In this document: piece after piece, positions 36,871 through 48,080 of the stretch | Numbering within the stretch: the first letter of the stretch is position 1 | How the letters are laid out: every line of letters starts with the position of its first letter | Source: Pohlia nutans | Taxonomy: Eukaryota > Streptophyta > Bryopsida > Bryales > Mniaceae | NCBI GenBank assembly: GCA_022496805.1 | Contig: CM040091.1 | Coordinates: forward strand, 21,814,336 to 21,878,335 | Length of the DNA: 64,000 bases | Direction: 5' to 3' | Position numbers and translations under genes: made by a program | Notes under the pieces: generated by a model | What the model saw: only the letters and a program-made list of their open reading frames with translations | Told to the model about the DNA's origin: nothing | The model's database searches: none

Positions 36871-36895
36871 TCCCACACCCTCTTGACTTGGACTA

Positions 36896-37295
36896 AGGTA
36901 GGATGTCCTAAAACCACCACCTCCCCCAATTATGACATGTAGACCTCTCTTGGGGCCACCACAGTTGAGACCCAAAACCACCAATTTCACTATTCAAGTA
37001 GACCAATGGCATGCCAAGCATTGCAAAGAAATAGTTGGTGGTTTTGGGTATCGTTATGAGTGAAAATTAGTACCACATGATGTGAACATGGGGAAACCTA
37101 GAGGTTTGATTTAGGTCACATGTTACTTTCCACTTTGGAATTTTGTATAAAATTGACAAATGCAAATTAGATGTTCCAAATTTTTGCAATGCTCATCAAA
37201 ACCTATTTCAAATGCAGTCATTTTTTTTTTTCAAATTTACCACTACCAAAAATAGGCCACATTGCTTAAGTTGGTGGTTTTAGGACAATTAGCCT
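36896..37295. mobile_element. MITE with AGG ends and TA duplication
   Basis: AGGTAGGATGTCCTAAAACC at the left, GGTTTTAGGACAATTAGCCT at the right, TA on each side, 400 bp. Contains an empty TTAA site at 37265-37268 that is occupied in the copy at 57655-58366. Confidence 0.75.
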
Positions 37296-40200
37296 TACTC
37301 ATCTTAAACCGATACTAGAATTAATCCAAAGTCAATATATGGGTTGATCCATCATTCTACCCAAAATAAAGAAAATATAAGAAGCCGATCGGTCAACACC
37401 AATCTCCTAAAAAATGATTTATGGTCACAGTCTTAACTGTTTCAATGTCAATCTACTTTACAACTTTCGGACCTTCACGGTTTATGGTATTCCCAAGTTA
37501 GACACGGCATGCTAATAAGTCCTATGTAACCAAGTGTATGAATACGTTTACATGAAATGCTGTAATAATGTAACCAAGTTTAGATGAGTTGCGGTAACGG
37601 GGTGCCGAAGTATAGGAAACGGGATGAGGTTCCAAATAGGAGGAGCCTTAGACTACTGGTAGCCGCAGTTCTTATAAACCAACAATATGGATCCTGGAAA
37701 CTAGCCATCTATCATTTAACCCCTAAAAGAGGTTGCCCTATTTTTACAGGCAGTATACAGAGAGGACAAAAAAAATACATTGCGCAACTATTGTCCACCA
37801 GTACGTTGAATGAGGCCAATTTTTTTTCCTAAACATACAAGACCTACAAGGGAGTGTGTTGTGAAATCTCCATAATTTTCCAGAGGTGGCAATGCTTGAA
37901 AGAATTTCTTGTATAAATGCAGCAATGAAGGAAGACATAATGTAGACCACATTGTGGTTCCTGCCTGCATTAGGGGTTCTGGTTTTTGCTTAGAGTCAGT
38001 GTGTCCATTTTTCTCTTGTAACCTATTGTCACAATGGAATATTGGATCCATTTCTGTTGCATTAAAGAAAGAAAGAGCTGATTTTTTTGTTAGTTCTTTT
38101 GCTGTGTTTTCATGACCTTGCAAGGTGCCTTGCATTCAGTACATTACATTACAGGGATATTTGCCGTGTTTTCCCTATAGTGGAATTTTGTCATACTTTG
38201 CAATTGCTTAACCTTTTGACGCGCCAGCATCCATATTCTGAACGTTGAATGATTTTTGATGCGTCCCTTCACCACTTATGATGATGTTTTTCATTCATCC
38301 ATTTAAAAAAAATTTCTTGTGCTAGTTGACTATCATTTGTAAGGTACGGATCTTCAAAATAAGATATTGAGAATTTCTCAAAAATAGCAAAAGTGGTTTA
38401 TGTCAAGTTTCATTCTTAGTTCAAAAAGTGAGACCTTAAACATGATTTTCCAAAATAAGTAAAATCAAATAATGAAAACCATACCATCTTGTCGTGCATG
38501 TTATTCCAATTTCATTACAAAAAAATTAAAAATTAAAATGTTAATTTTGAATTTTGAATTGAATTTCAAGAGAAAACCTTGCAAAATTAATTTAAAAATA
38601 TCAATAATAAATATGATGAATTCAACCGTACAAATGTTATCTTCACATTGACATTTATAACTTTGCTTTGTACAGTACATCGACTACATTGAATTTTTTT
38701 ATCAAACATTTTATAACAAATCTTTGAAAACAATGTTGAATCGGGACGTTAACCCCTAAACGACCATTCTCAACACTGAAATATTATCACTTTTCACAAT
38801 GCTTTCAAGAATGCAGTTGTATATGTCAATTGGTATGCATGTAGAAAACCTCACCGTTGAAGTTCAATGAGGACTTAGTTGTGAGCTTATATATCAAATT
38901 TCAGGACTATCTACCTTATGGAATACATGGTTATAAGGTTTGATCACGAGTTGATTTCTAAAAAAATTGAGCAAAATTAACAGGTCATTCATTGCAAACA
39001 TTCTCAAAAAATTTAAAACAATGATTAGCATTTGAAATTTCAAGAGCATACAAAGATGTACTATATCTAAGTGCTTACAAAAACTGAAGTTCTAAAACTA
39101 AACACAACAACAATGATTGATTCGAAAAGATTGATGTTCGGATGTAGTTTTTGAAGATGACCAGACCAACCGGTTATTTATACCAGCAACTCATTTCCAG
39201 AATTGCTTTGTCAGAGCGTTGGTCCTGCTAGTACATGACTTTAGAGCATGGAGCCTAGAGCGTAGAGCAAGAACTTTTTCATTTTTATTTATTCATTTTT
39301 CCACTCACTAGGACCACCTATTTTCGTCAGTGAGACAAATGTACAAATATACTACAATCATATAACATCAACTATCCAATCAAATTAAATAAAGACAAAT
39401 TAAGTCCAAAAACATAGTAACTTCCAAAAGCAAATATGTTGTATATAAGGATCGAATTCAAATAGCCAGGTGTCAAAATTGAATGTCCACATTAGATTTT
39501 GAGAAGTCCATGTCACCTTTAACCAATCACAAGATGACAAGTGGCACATTGGGACAAAAATTAATTAATTAATGTCAAAACCGACCACAACGTAGGATAT
39601 AGTGTTAAAAAATGCATGTCAATATTATATCCATTTTTGGCGGAAATTAATTCTGAAAACAATTGCTGGAATTTTAGAGAAATTATTTTCCATAAAATAT
39701 TTTGTAGGGCAAATAACGGACTTCAAGGAATTTTTTTTGCCAAAGTCCATTTAAAAAATAATGATAATTATTCAACAAGAGGGCGTCAAAATTGCTACCG
39801 TAGACTTACCACAGCTGGGTCACCACCCCATGAATGAATATTTAATATTTTTTGAATGATAAGGTTTGTTCCTCAAAAAATGAATTTCTTGGTTGTCGTT
39901 TTCAAGAAAAAAAAATGGCCCAAAATAGCTTAGAAGTAGCTAGAGATAGCTAAAAATAATTTATTGTATTTTCTTTTTTTGGTCTTCATAATTTTTGGTT
40001 TTTTACGTTTTTATTTATTTTAATTACATTTCGGCAACCCTGTGGAATCTATCTGGACTAATTCTCTGTTATCACATTGGTTTAAAATGTATTTACAAGT
40101 GTTGAGGCAGGGACTCTTAGGAAAATTACTTGTGAAGAGAATTTAAAAGAGAATCAAACTGTTTTGCACCAAGTCACATGCTCGTGAAGCTGCCAGCAAT

Positions 40201-40834
40201 GCCAACCAGCACATGAATTTCAAAGTAGTATTAAAATGGAACTGTAGGATCCGACAGAAGTAGGTGGACAAGTAAATCATAGGGTTTGTAGTGGAAGAAA
40301 GGAAGAAAGATCATAGGGTTTGTAAGGGTTTCCTGAAGTATAAATCTCAGATCGGTGCTGATAATATGTAGAACCGGGAGGGAGCGGTAACTAGGTCATC
40401 AACCTCCCTAACTGTCATGTCCCAAGTTCACTTATACTGGAGTTTTAATTTTTATCTGGCGAACCAATCAACACAATTGTCCATCTTGAAGGATTTTTGT
40501 GTTCTCTAAACAAACATCAACAATTCTCTAGTTTTCATTTAGTTGAAATCATGGGATCCAAAAAACTTATCAAAGTTACAAAATTATTCTTGGACATAAT
40601 GTGTCCGCGTGGGCGTTTAGGGGTTAAAGGGTTAAAGTTTTTAAATTGAATAAACATTACAAAAAGTTTCAGGTCTCCAAAAAGCTGCGAACTCAGCCAA
40701 TTTTCCATGCGAAAATAATAAAATAGTAATATAAAAACATAACAATAAAAATAATAAACTTGTTTCACAAAAGATTTTAAGAAATATTAATCTGCCATGG
40801 CACCATTTCGGCCATGTCAGACTGGATTCTGGAT

Positions 40835-40836
<2 letters not shown>
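37296..40836. other. Intergenic repeat-rich DNA
   Basis: No gene. TTAA-class single ends at 37716 (TTAACCCCTAAAAGAGG), 38749 (TTAACCCCTAAACGACC) and 40624 (GCGTTTAGGGGTTAA). 38340-38680 is the reverse of 7500-7850. 39870-40030 resembles 50210-50400 in reverse. Confidence 0.5.

Positions 40837-40837
<1 letters not shown>

Positions 40838-40898
<61 letters not shown>
40838..40898. repeat. (AT)n microsatellite
   Basis: About 60 bp of uninterrupted AT dinucleotides. Confidence 0.95.
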
Positions 40899-40903
<5 letters not shown>

Positions 40904-41029
40904 GTTGTTTATATTATTATATTATTATTTTTGGCCTGAATTTTTTTGTAATGGCGTTTTGGTGCTACATGTCAACGAAAAATGCCTTGTTTCTTGTACT
41001 GTAAACGAAGGAGTAATCTGGTTTCATCT

Positions 41030-41182
41030 TCACTACAGTGTCCATCCTCAAAAGGGGAGAGTAGTATTGTCCCAATTTCCCCTTGTCCGGTGGGCATCGG
41101 ATCATTGGCATTACGAACGGACACTTCATTCACGCCGGCTCCTTGCTAAAAAGGGACCAGAGTTTCTATCTATCTATCTTTC
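41030..41182 (+). mobile_element. SINE 3' fragment with TATC tail
   Basis: GTGTCCATCCTC, AAAGGGGAGAGTAGTATTGT, CCCCTTGTCCGGTGGGCAT, ACTTCATTCACGCCGGC, GACCAGAGTTTCTATCTATC. Near-identical to the 3' half of 45271-45630. Confidence 0.8.
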
Positions 41183-41463
41183 ATCTTCAGGTACTGTAGT
41201 TTGATATTAGGGTATTTAACTGTAGATTTAACAAAAAAGAATTATGACAATGTAGATATTCATATTGCAAGAATTTTGAGATGACTTTGATCTAGGTGTT
41301 CTTTTATAATTACGAAGCACTTAATTTCACATCTTGATTTCACATAAGATTTAATTGAAAAGAGTGTCTCACAGTGAAAAGAAGCCTCAAACTCACATTA
41401 GTCTTGTTTTGAGTTAAAAAAGAATGTAAAACTAGTCTGTGGTGAGTTGGAGAATAATTTGAC

Positions 41464-42096
41464 TTAACCCCTAAAGGACCGGGGGTGTTTTAGCTTAGCT
41501 CCTGTTTTCTTGATTAGCTCTTGTAGCAAGCTCAATTTCTTATTAGTGTCGGGTAATTTTCACGATCGGCACCGTTGAAACTAAAGAAGACTTACATAGC
41601 TTGTTTATGAAAAAGAGATCGACAAGATCGCACAATTTTTGAGAAAATGCCACCGTTGAGAAGATTGATGGAAATTGTTACGGCAGGGGGTACTTCGTAC
41701 TTATGCTGAAATCGGATTGCTTAGAAGTGCTCCAAAACATCTGAAATTTTTACCACATGTAAAGAACACCATGACCCTCATGTGGAATTTTTTTCGTCAA
41801 ATTCTGAGGTGTGGAAAAAAAGATATGGGACTCTGAAGTCTCCAAACAATGAGATATCATAGTGTATGATAAAGTGAAACCTCAACGCTAGTCTCAAAGA
41901 ATGCTCTTCTCAAAGAATTCGCCAAAAATCCAATTCTTCATCATTTTCCGATCGGAAAAAACCATTGGATCCATCTCGCAAAAACAGCTAGGATCCTCTC
42001 CCCGCAAATTTGGGCTTCTTTGGAACAATCTCATCCAATTTGCACTTTTCTACATTCAAAAGCCCCCTGGGGGCCTTACGGTCCTTTAGGGGTTAA
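41464..42096. mobile_element. TTAA-class element with perfect 18-bp TIRs
   Basis: TTAACCCCTAAAGGACCG at both ends in inverted orientation, 633 bp, no coding potential. It interrupts a dispersed repeat: GAGAATAATTTGAC before and CAAGGCCCTG after correspond to continuous GAATAATCTAAAGCAAGGCC at 30.5 kb. Confidence 0.9.
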
Positions 42097-42670
42097 CAAG
42101 GCCCTGCACCACCATGAGGTGTAGAACTTGTGATCTTCTTGATGCTAGAGCAGAGTTTCCACAAGTTCTCTCAAGCCTAAAGAACCGAACATGGAAACTA
42201 TTTATGAATAATGCTTGTCAAATTGTAATCAAAAAGAGCAAAGTCCTCTGGAAGTCTTCTTAAACTCTATTATGATAACTCTATTCTCATATGAGTCTTT
42301 ATCATCCTCATCATATTATAAAATTAATTATAAATTAGTGTACACGTTTATAAATATTGGGCGTGAACTTCTTAACATGTACCTTTATGTAAAAGAAAAC
42401 AATCTAATAGGTTTAAAGATGGAAGGTTAGTTCTGTATTTGTACATAAGTAGAGTGTAAGATTACCAAAATATATTCCAAATAAAATAAAATAAAAATAG
42501 GAGTTAAAAAAAATTGGGTATGATAAAGAGAAGAGAACTTTAAAAATATTCACCAAAATTCTATATACCAAACTTTAGTTTACAAAAGAATTAAATATTT
42601 GACATAGATGTACAATAGGGTGACATTCAAATTGGCCGTTTAGTAGTTCGAGGGATAGTGTCCTACACTG

Positions 42671-43020
42671 CTGCCAACTTTGACACCCTCCCCAAAGCTG
42701 AGAAATTGTTATTTTACCATGAAAATTTGGGGACAGCATCATCATTATGTTGAAAACATGCATACCAAATTTCAAGTCCAGGAGACTTATACAAAAAACA
42801 CTTATGCAAGATCTACCAACATAGGATAGCTGTGAGAAAAGTGTCACAGCTGCCAACTTTGACACCCTCCCAAGAATTGAGGAAATTGTTTTTGCCCATG
42901 AAATTTTTGGAGCAAAAACATTTTTATGTTTTTTGCATGTGTGGAAAATTTCAAGTCCAAAGACCCATACAAAAAATAATATTCCAAATCTACCAACATG
43001 TGTAGTTTTGAGAAACATGT
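42671..43020. repeat. Two-unit tandem repeat, 179-bp period
   Basis: CTGCCAACTTTGACACCCTC starts at 42671 and again at 42850; ATTTCAAGTCCA and ATCTACCAACAT recur at the same offset. A minus-strand ORF spans both units but reads as a by-product of the repeat. Confidence 0.85.
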
Positions 43021-44664
43021 TGATAGATATGGAATAACATTTACACTCAAGAAGTCTAGAAAGGTGATTTTGCAAGTAGCTTTCTATACATTTAAAATAC
43101 TAACTCTTTACGAATTCTTTCCCCTTCAGTTATCACATTCACTTGAAAGATGAGCCTCATCTACCCATAATAAGTCATTTCATCCTAGCTACTTGTTTCC
43201 TTTTGCACCACCACACTACTAAACCATAGTCTCTTATGAGAAGAATGCAATGCTCTTGTGTACATGGTACTGTACAAGCAATTTCGAGGCCCTAAATGTA
43301 TGGCCAAAGGTTTAAAAACTTGAATAATTTGTTATCATCATACATACAAAGAAGAATCAATGCTAGAGCCGATTTGTGCATTCAACAAAACTAATTGCAT
43401 AAATATAAAATTTCTTTAGTTAGTTTGACATCAACTTGTTTTCCACAACTCTAGTTGCTCCTTCAAAATCATTTGTGTACTTTTAGATACAAAATTTAAT
43501 TGTGTTGAAGCACAAGGAAACTAAAAATCTTCTTTCAATCTGGTCTCCACAAAATATGTTGTTTCATGTCTCACCCTCCGTGAATAAACTAAACTGGCTA
43601 AAAATAGTATTCACGTGATTTTTCTAGATTGCTTAGAAACCAGGTTTTATTTTTTTACTGCATTCGAGAATATAGGATCCAGAATGACTATTTTAACCAT
43701 TTTAGTTTTTCCACAAAGGGTGAGATGTTGCAATAGCACGTATGGCATCATAATATTAAACTAGAAAGATTAGGATGCCTCTTTTAAATCATTCGTTACA
43801 TTATCATGATTCTATAAAATGACCCCTTTTATTAGATGGAACAAAAACTCACCTCAACAAGTGCAGTGCATTTTTCAACTTCAGTCTTCTCATATCCATT
43901 TTTCCTCATTGAAAATTTTCTCAATGTGTTCAACCTATGGAAGTGTTTTAGAATTTGAGGTGGTAGCATTCCTTTTGTTGCTTGTCATGTAACCTCTTTT
44001 CACGAATGTAATATGAAGCTGCTTGTATTGGTTTGTATTGTATTTCCATGGAAGTCTTGATCTGACTATACAATTTGAGAAATGGGACATAGCATGGATT
44101 TTTGAAGTCTTGAAGTCTGATTTTTTACAACTTAGTTACCATAGCTTCCTTGAAAGTTGCAACAACCCCACTAATTTACAACACTCATTCTTTACATCAT
44201 AATCTTATTCAGCAGTCGAATCACGAGCACCAACATTTTTTTTAACTACGGAAAAATTATAACAAGTGATTTAGGGTTACCTAATCATGGTGTCATCCAT
44301 GAGATATAACAAATCTCTTCAGTGTTCATGGATATGATTTGGAAACTTGTTCCATTCCAAATATAGAACAAAAGCCTGACGCCACTTGAGAAATTTCTAT
44401 AGTAGCAAAAACTTTGGTTTTTGAGCTTGTGTTAGTAGTAAAGACCCGACAAATCTAAAAAACAAAAATTGTATTTTGATCTAAAAATAAATGAAGTATG
44501 AGATTTATGTTCTGAAACTAAAGTTAGGTGACTGAGTTTCATATGGAGATGGCATTGACCCGCATGAGAATTGTCTGAAGTTTGCTATTCCAAGCATGTG
44601 AAGGTTCAAGCTCACTATTCACGTACCGGCTCAAGTTCACTATTCATGTATTGGCCCACTCAAC
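43021..44664. other. AT-rich intergenic DNA
   Basis: No gene, paired TIR or RNA gene seen. Confidence 0.5.
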
Positions 44665-44667
44665 TAA

Positions 44668-45028
44668 AGGCCATTTCACACTATGGCCATCCAAATTGAG
44701 AGGCAGTGGGATTGACTGGCCAAACTTTGTTGAGAGTCCAAAGAAATGGGTTAAAAATAAACAATAAAATATAGTTTTCATTTTTTATGAATAGAAATCG
44801 ACGGCCTCTCAACCATAGTTTGGGTTTCCATCCCCGTACAACCCAAACTTCTTTTCAAGAGGCCATCACCTTGGTCAAAAAGTGTTGCCATATACGCATT
44901 TTGGAGGGCGATGGCCTTTGGACTTTGACTTTTAGTGTGAAGGGTTGAGAGGCCGAATTCTTATTTCTTGCATCCAATTGGTGGAAATCGACAACCTCTC
45001 AACCTTCAGCTATAGTATGAAGCGGCCC
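44668..45028. mobile_element. Harbinger-like MITE, TAA duplication
   Basis: AGGCCATTTCACACTATGGCC at the left and ATAGTATGAAGCGGCCC at the right, TAA at 44665-44667 and 45029-45031. Interior is in reverse relative to 1221-1577. Confidence 0.8.
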
Positions 45029-45270
45029 TAAGCTCACTATTTCTAGGATTTTTGAGGAAATATGAGGAATCTTCAATACTTTTTGTTCCTCTCTAAATGG
45101 GGTAACAAAAAAAAGGATTGTTCACCCAATTACTATGCGGAAGTAATTTAGTATCTTCAAAAAAATTAATTAGGAAAAAAAAATCAGTCATGTACCATAA
45201 TACCACTTTAAGTATTTTGGGGATTAGAAAATGTACTTGCGTTCACTACAAGTATATGTAGAACATGCAC

Positions 45271-45630
45271 GATGGGCCTTGGCTTGGTGGTTTGGGCTCA
45301 TGGCCCCCAATGAGGAGGTTGTGGGTTCTATTCCCCATGCCGACGTGGTGCTCACCACCATAGTCCATCCAACTATGGTGGGGGATCCTTGGACCTTGTT
45401 GTATGGGTACCTCACCCTTTGGGGGGATACCATGTCTAGTATCTTCAAGGCACTAGTGGCTAGCTAGATAGTAGCATAGTGTGTCACTATAGTGTCCATC
45501 CTCGAAAGGGGAGAGTAGTATTGTCCCAATTTCCCCTTGTCCGGTGGGCATATGGTCATTGGCATTACAAAAGGACACTTCATTCACGCCGGCCTCTAGC
45601 TAAAAAGGGACCGGAGTTTCTATATATCTA
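45271..45630 (+). mobile_element. tRNA-derived SINE, longest copy
   Basis: The head carries an A-box-like TTGGCTTGGTGG (45279-45290) and a B-box GGTTCTATTCC (45324-45334), about 34 bp apart, as in RNA polymerase III promoters. The body continues through GTGTCCATCCTC and CCCCTTGTCCGGTGGGCAT to CACTTCATTCACGCCGGCC, ending GGAGTTTCTATATATCTAC. Tails in other copies are TATC, TATTTA or AT runs. SINEs depend on a partner LINE; none is intact here. Confidence 0.75.
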
Positions 45631-45714
45631 CATGTAGAACTGCAAGCCAGACATGTCCACCAGACAATGGCCTATTCTCATAAGTAATGTTAACTAATGA
45701 CATCACTAGTGGAG

Positions 45715-45832
45715 ACCATAGTTCCAATGGCCCTCTGTCTGGTGGGCACTGAGTCATTGACATTACGAACGAACACTTTATTCACGCCGGTGTCAAAAGA
45801 GGTTCAAAGTTTTTATCTATCTATTTAGAGAA
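45715..45832 (+). mobile_element. SINE 3' fragment with TATC tail
   Basis: CTGTCTGGTGGGCACTGAGT, ACATTACGAACGAACACTTT, TTCACGCCGG and TTTTTATCTATCTATTTA, 85 bp after the longest copy. Confidence 0.75.
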
Positions 45833-45893
45833 TATGAACCGTTCCAATCATTTGAAAGTGTTGTTTGATCACAAATGATCAATCTAAAAATAA

Positions 45894-46196
45894 GAGCAGG
45901 GCCACCCATGCCCTTCTAGAGTCTCTCACACTCAAGAAGTAAATGAAACGTGCCAAGGGCCCTTCTAAAATGCCCCTTGACTCTGAATCCTAGCGTGTTA
46001 GAAATTGGGCCTTCAAATTATTATTTAGTTGACTATGTCCTCACATTCTACTTGCGATTGGTCCATTGATTATTTGATACGCACTTTTGATATGTGAGGG
46101 GTGTGCAAGGGTGGGGGAGCGTGAGTGCAAGGGCCCTTCAAATATAGATGAATAATTTCAGAGAGTTAATACTAGCATGCATGGGTGGGAATGCTC
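45894..46196. mobile_element. GAGCAT-end MITE, uninterrupted reference copy
   Basis: GAGCAGGGCCACCCATGCC at the left, GCATGGGTGGGAATGCTC at the right, TAA on each side, 303 bp. Same family as 58980-59693 and 59970-60558, which carry insertions. Confidence 0.85.
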
Positions 46197-47656
46197 TAAC
46201 ACCTTCACATATGATGTGTTCTTGTCACATAAGTCTTTATGGTCAAGTATAATAGAGTCATAATATGAAATTAATGTTATTTACTTGGAGATTAATGAAG
46301 TGCTCAGTGATATCGGAAGTTGATTTTATACATATATACGTACGTACGTATGTATGTATGAACATATGTATGTATGTATGCATATCCCTATATACTGACA
46401 AATGTTTTTCAATAAAATCAACGATATCTAAATGACACACAATTTGCTTTTTACGGACTTGGCCATATAATCATGCACTTGGTCCTCAAACGCATAATTT
46501 TCTTTGTTTAAATTAAATTTTAAAAAAAAACAATTATTGTCTTTCTTCAATCCCTTACATTGTAAATAAACAATTATTTTAATTATTCTTTTATTCTTAT
46601 CTTTATCTTGTCTTTTATCTTGATTTCTTTTTTGTCTTCTTTCTTGACTTCCTCTTGTCTTCCTTTCTGTCTATGTTCTTGTCTTTTTGATTCTTCTACT
46701 TTTTCTTTAGATGTGGCTGCTGAACCTTAAACAATGAGAGCAAAGAAGAAAAAAAAAAAAAAAACATTTTTTTGAAAATCATTTATTTTTAGTCGCTGGG
46801 TGCGCGACCGCACACCCAAAGACCCTTCCATCTTCCTTTTCACTTATGAACAATTTCTATCAACATATTTTAGATAAGTTGCACTCCAAATTTAGAAGTT
46901 GAAGGATTTAATGATCTATGGACTAAATCTAATTTTGAAATAGGAAAAGTAAAAAGAGTGTATGTAAAAAGAGTATATCTAATTTGAAACAAGAAAAGAA
47001 AAAAGACTAACTTTAATTTTGAAATAGAAAGCAAAAAGATTGTTTAAAGATAGACTACTAGTTCTTAACTTAAGATTGATATAAAGCTCGGAGGTGGGAA
47101 GGTAGAGGCTCTTTTTTGATAATGTTCTTTCTCAGTTGAGATCCTTTTTCTATGGTTGGGAGGTTGACCTATTCTATTACTCTTAAATTTTATAAATGTA
47201 TTTATAAATACATTGGGTAACACATTGTGAATTTTATTTTATTATTATTTTCTTTAGGAGGTTCTTGACAATTGATATCTAAGCAATTGGTATCAGAGAA
47301 TCTTGGACATCAACTCCCTCTATAATAATTACTCCCTAGATCATTACCTATGCACTACTCGTGTATCATATAATCATGATGAGACTCATCTCATGTACAG
47401 CTATAATTTTGCATTAATCTTTTGGAGAAATCGGCAGGAATTTCAAAAGCTATACATACCTCCTCTGCTTCTGTGCACAATTCATCTTTCTTTCTTTTAT
47501 CAAAGGTATTAATTCATGCACAAGGCGTTGATTGTTTCTTTGTTCCTTTTTTGTAAAGCATAACGCACAGTGCATTGTGTGCAAGTATTGTTCAGCCAAC
47601 CTTCTCTTCGCTTATAGTATTTTGACTATCAATTGCTCCCTTCAAAGACACAAGTT
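46197..47656. other. Intergenic low-complexity DNA
   Basis: 46330-46384 is ACGT/TGTA simple repeat; 46590-46700 is CTT-rich; 46746-46765 is poly(A). TGGTATCAGAG at 47288-47298 resembles the initiator-tRNA primer-binding site of LTR retrotransposons, but no LTR pair or gag-pol was found. Confidence 0.5.
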
Positions 47657-47891
47657 GGGGAATGGCCTAATGTGAGTACCACTTTTATACATCTCACATA
47701 GTGTGACTTATGTCTAACTATTTTTATGTGTGCTAGAAATTCCGTCTTTATCAACATGTAAATAGTTGTAGCCATGGTCTCTATAACATCCTCTAAGTAT
47801 TATAATTTTCCAATGTTTTTTTCTTACCAAAAAGATATTTCTTAAAAATCACACTATTTTTGGAGGGGGTACCCATATCAGGCCATCACCC
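47657..47891 (-). mobile_element. MITE with 24-bp TIRs and 4-bp duplication (copy 2)
   Basis: Left end GGGGAATGGCCTAATGTGAG..TACC, right end GGTACCCATATCAGGCCATC..ACCC. Flanked by AGTT at 47653-47656 and 47892-47895. It is the reverse-oriented homologue of 35325-35567 and lies about 190 bp before the F-box start codon, in the presumed promoter. Confidence 0.9.
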
Positions 47892-48080
47892 AGTTGAGAG
47901 AAAGTGAGAGAGATTGAGGAATTTTGAAATCATTGTACATAAGGGGATTCAAGTCTTTGATATGGTGGTTTTATATTACAGCCCAGGTAGCTACATTGGA
48001 AGATACTCTGGAGGATACCAAACTTGGAAAGTGAAGAGTGAGCCTCGTTAGAAAGGCACGTGCATTGCGGCACGCTCTGG

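Noticed and set aside
38208..38752. Possible TTAA-class element between two TTAA sites
   Set aside because: The two ends (CCTTTTGACGCGCC and GGGACG) are not inverted repeats of each other; the right TTAA is better read as the start of another element.
42575..43075. Minus-strand ORF of 166 codons
   Set aside because: It spans a two-unit 179-bp tandem repeat and translates to two similar blocks because the DNA is repeated; no known family.
47288..47298. LTR retrotransposon primer-binding site TGGTATCAGAG
   Set aside because: The match to the initiator-tRNA site is good, but I found no LTR pair, polypurine tract or gag-pol remnant, so it is noted only in the intergenic entry.
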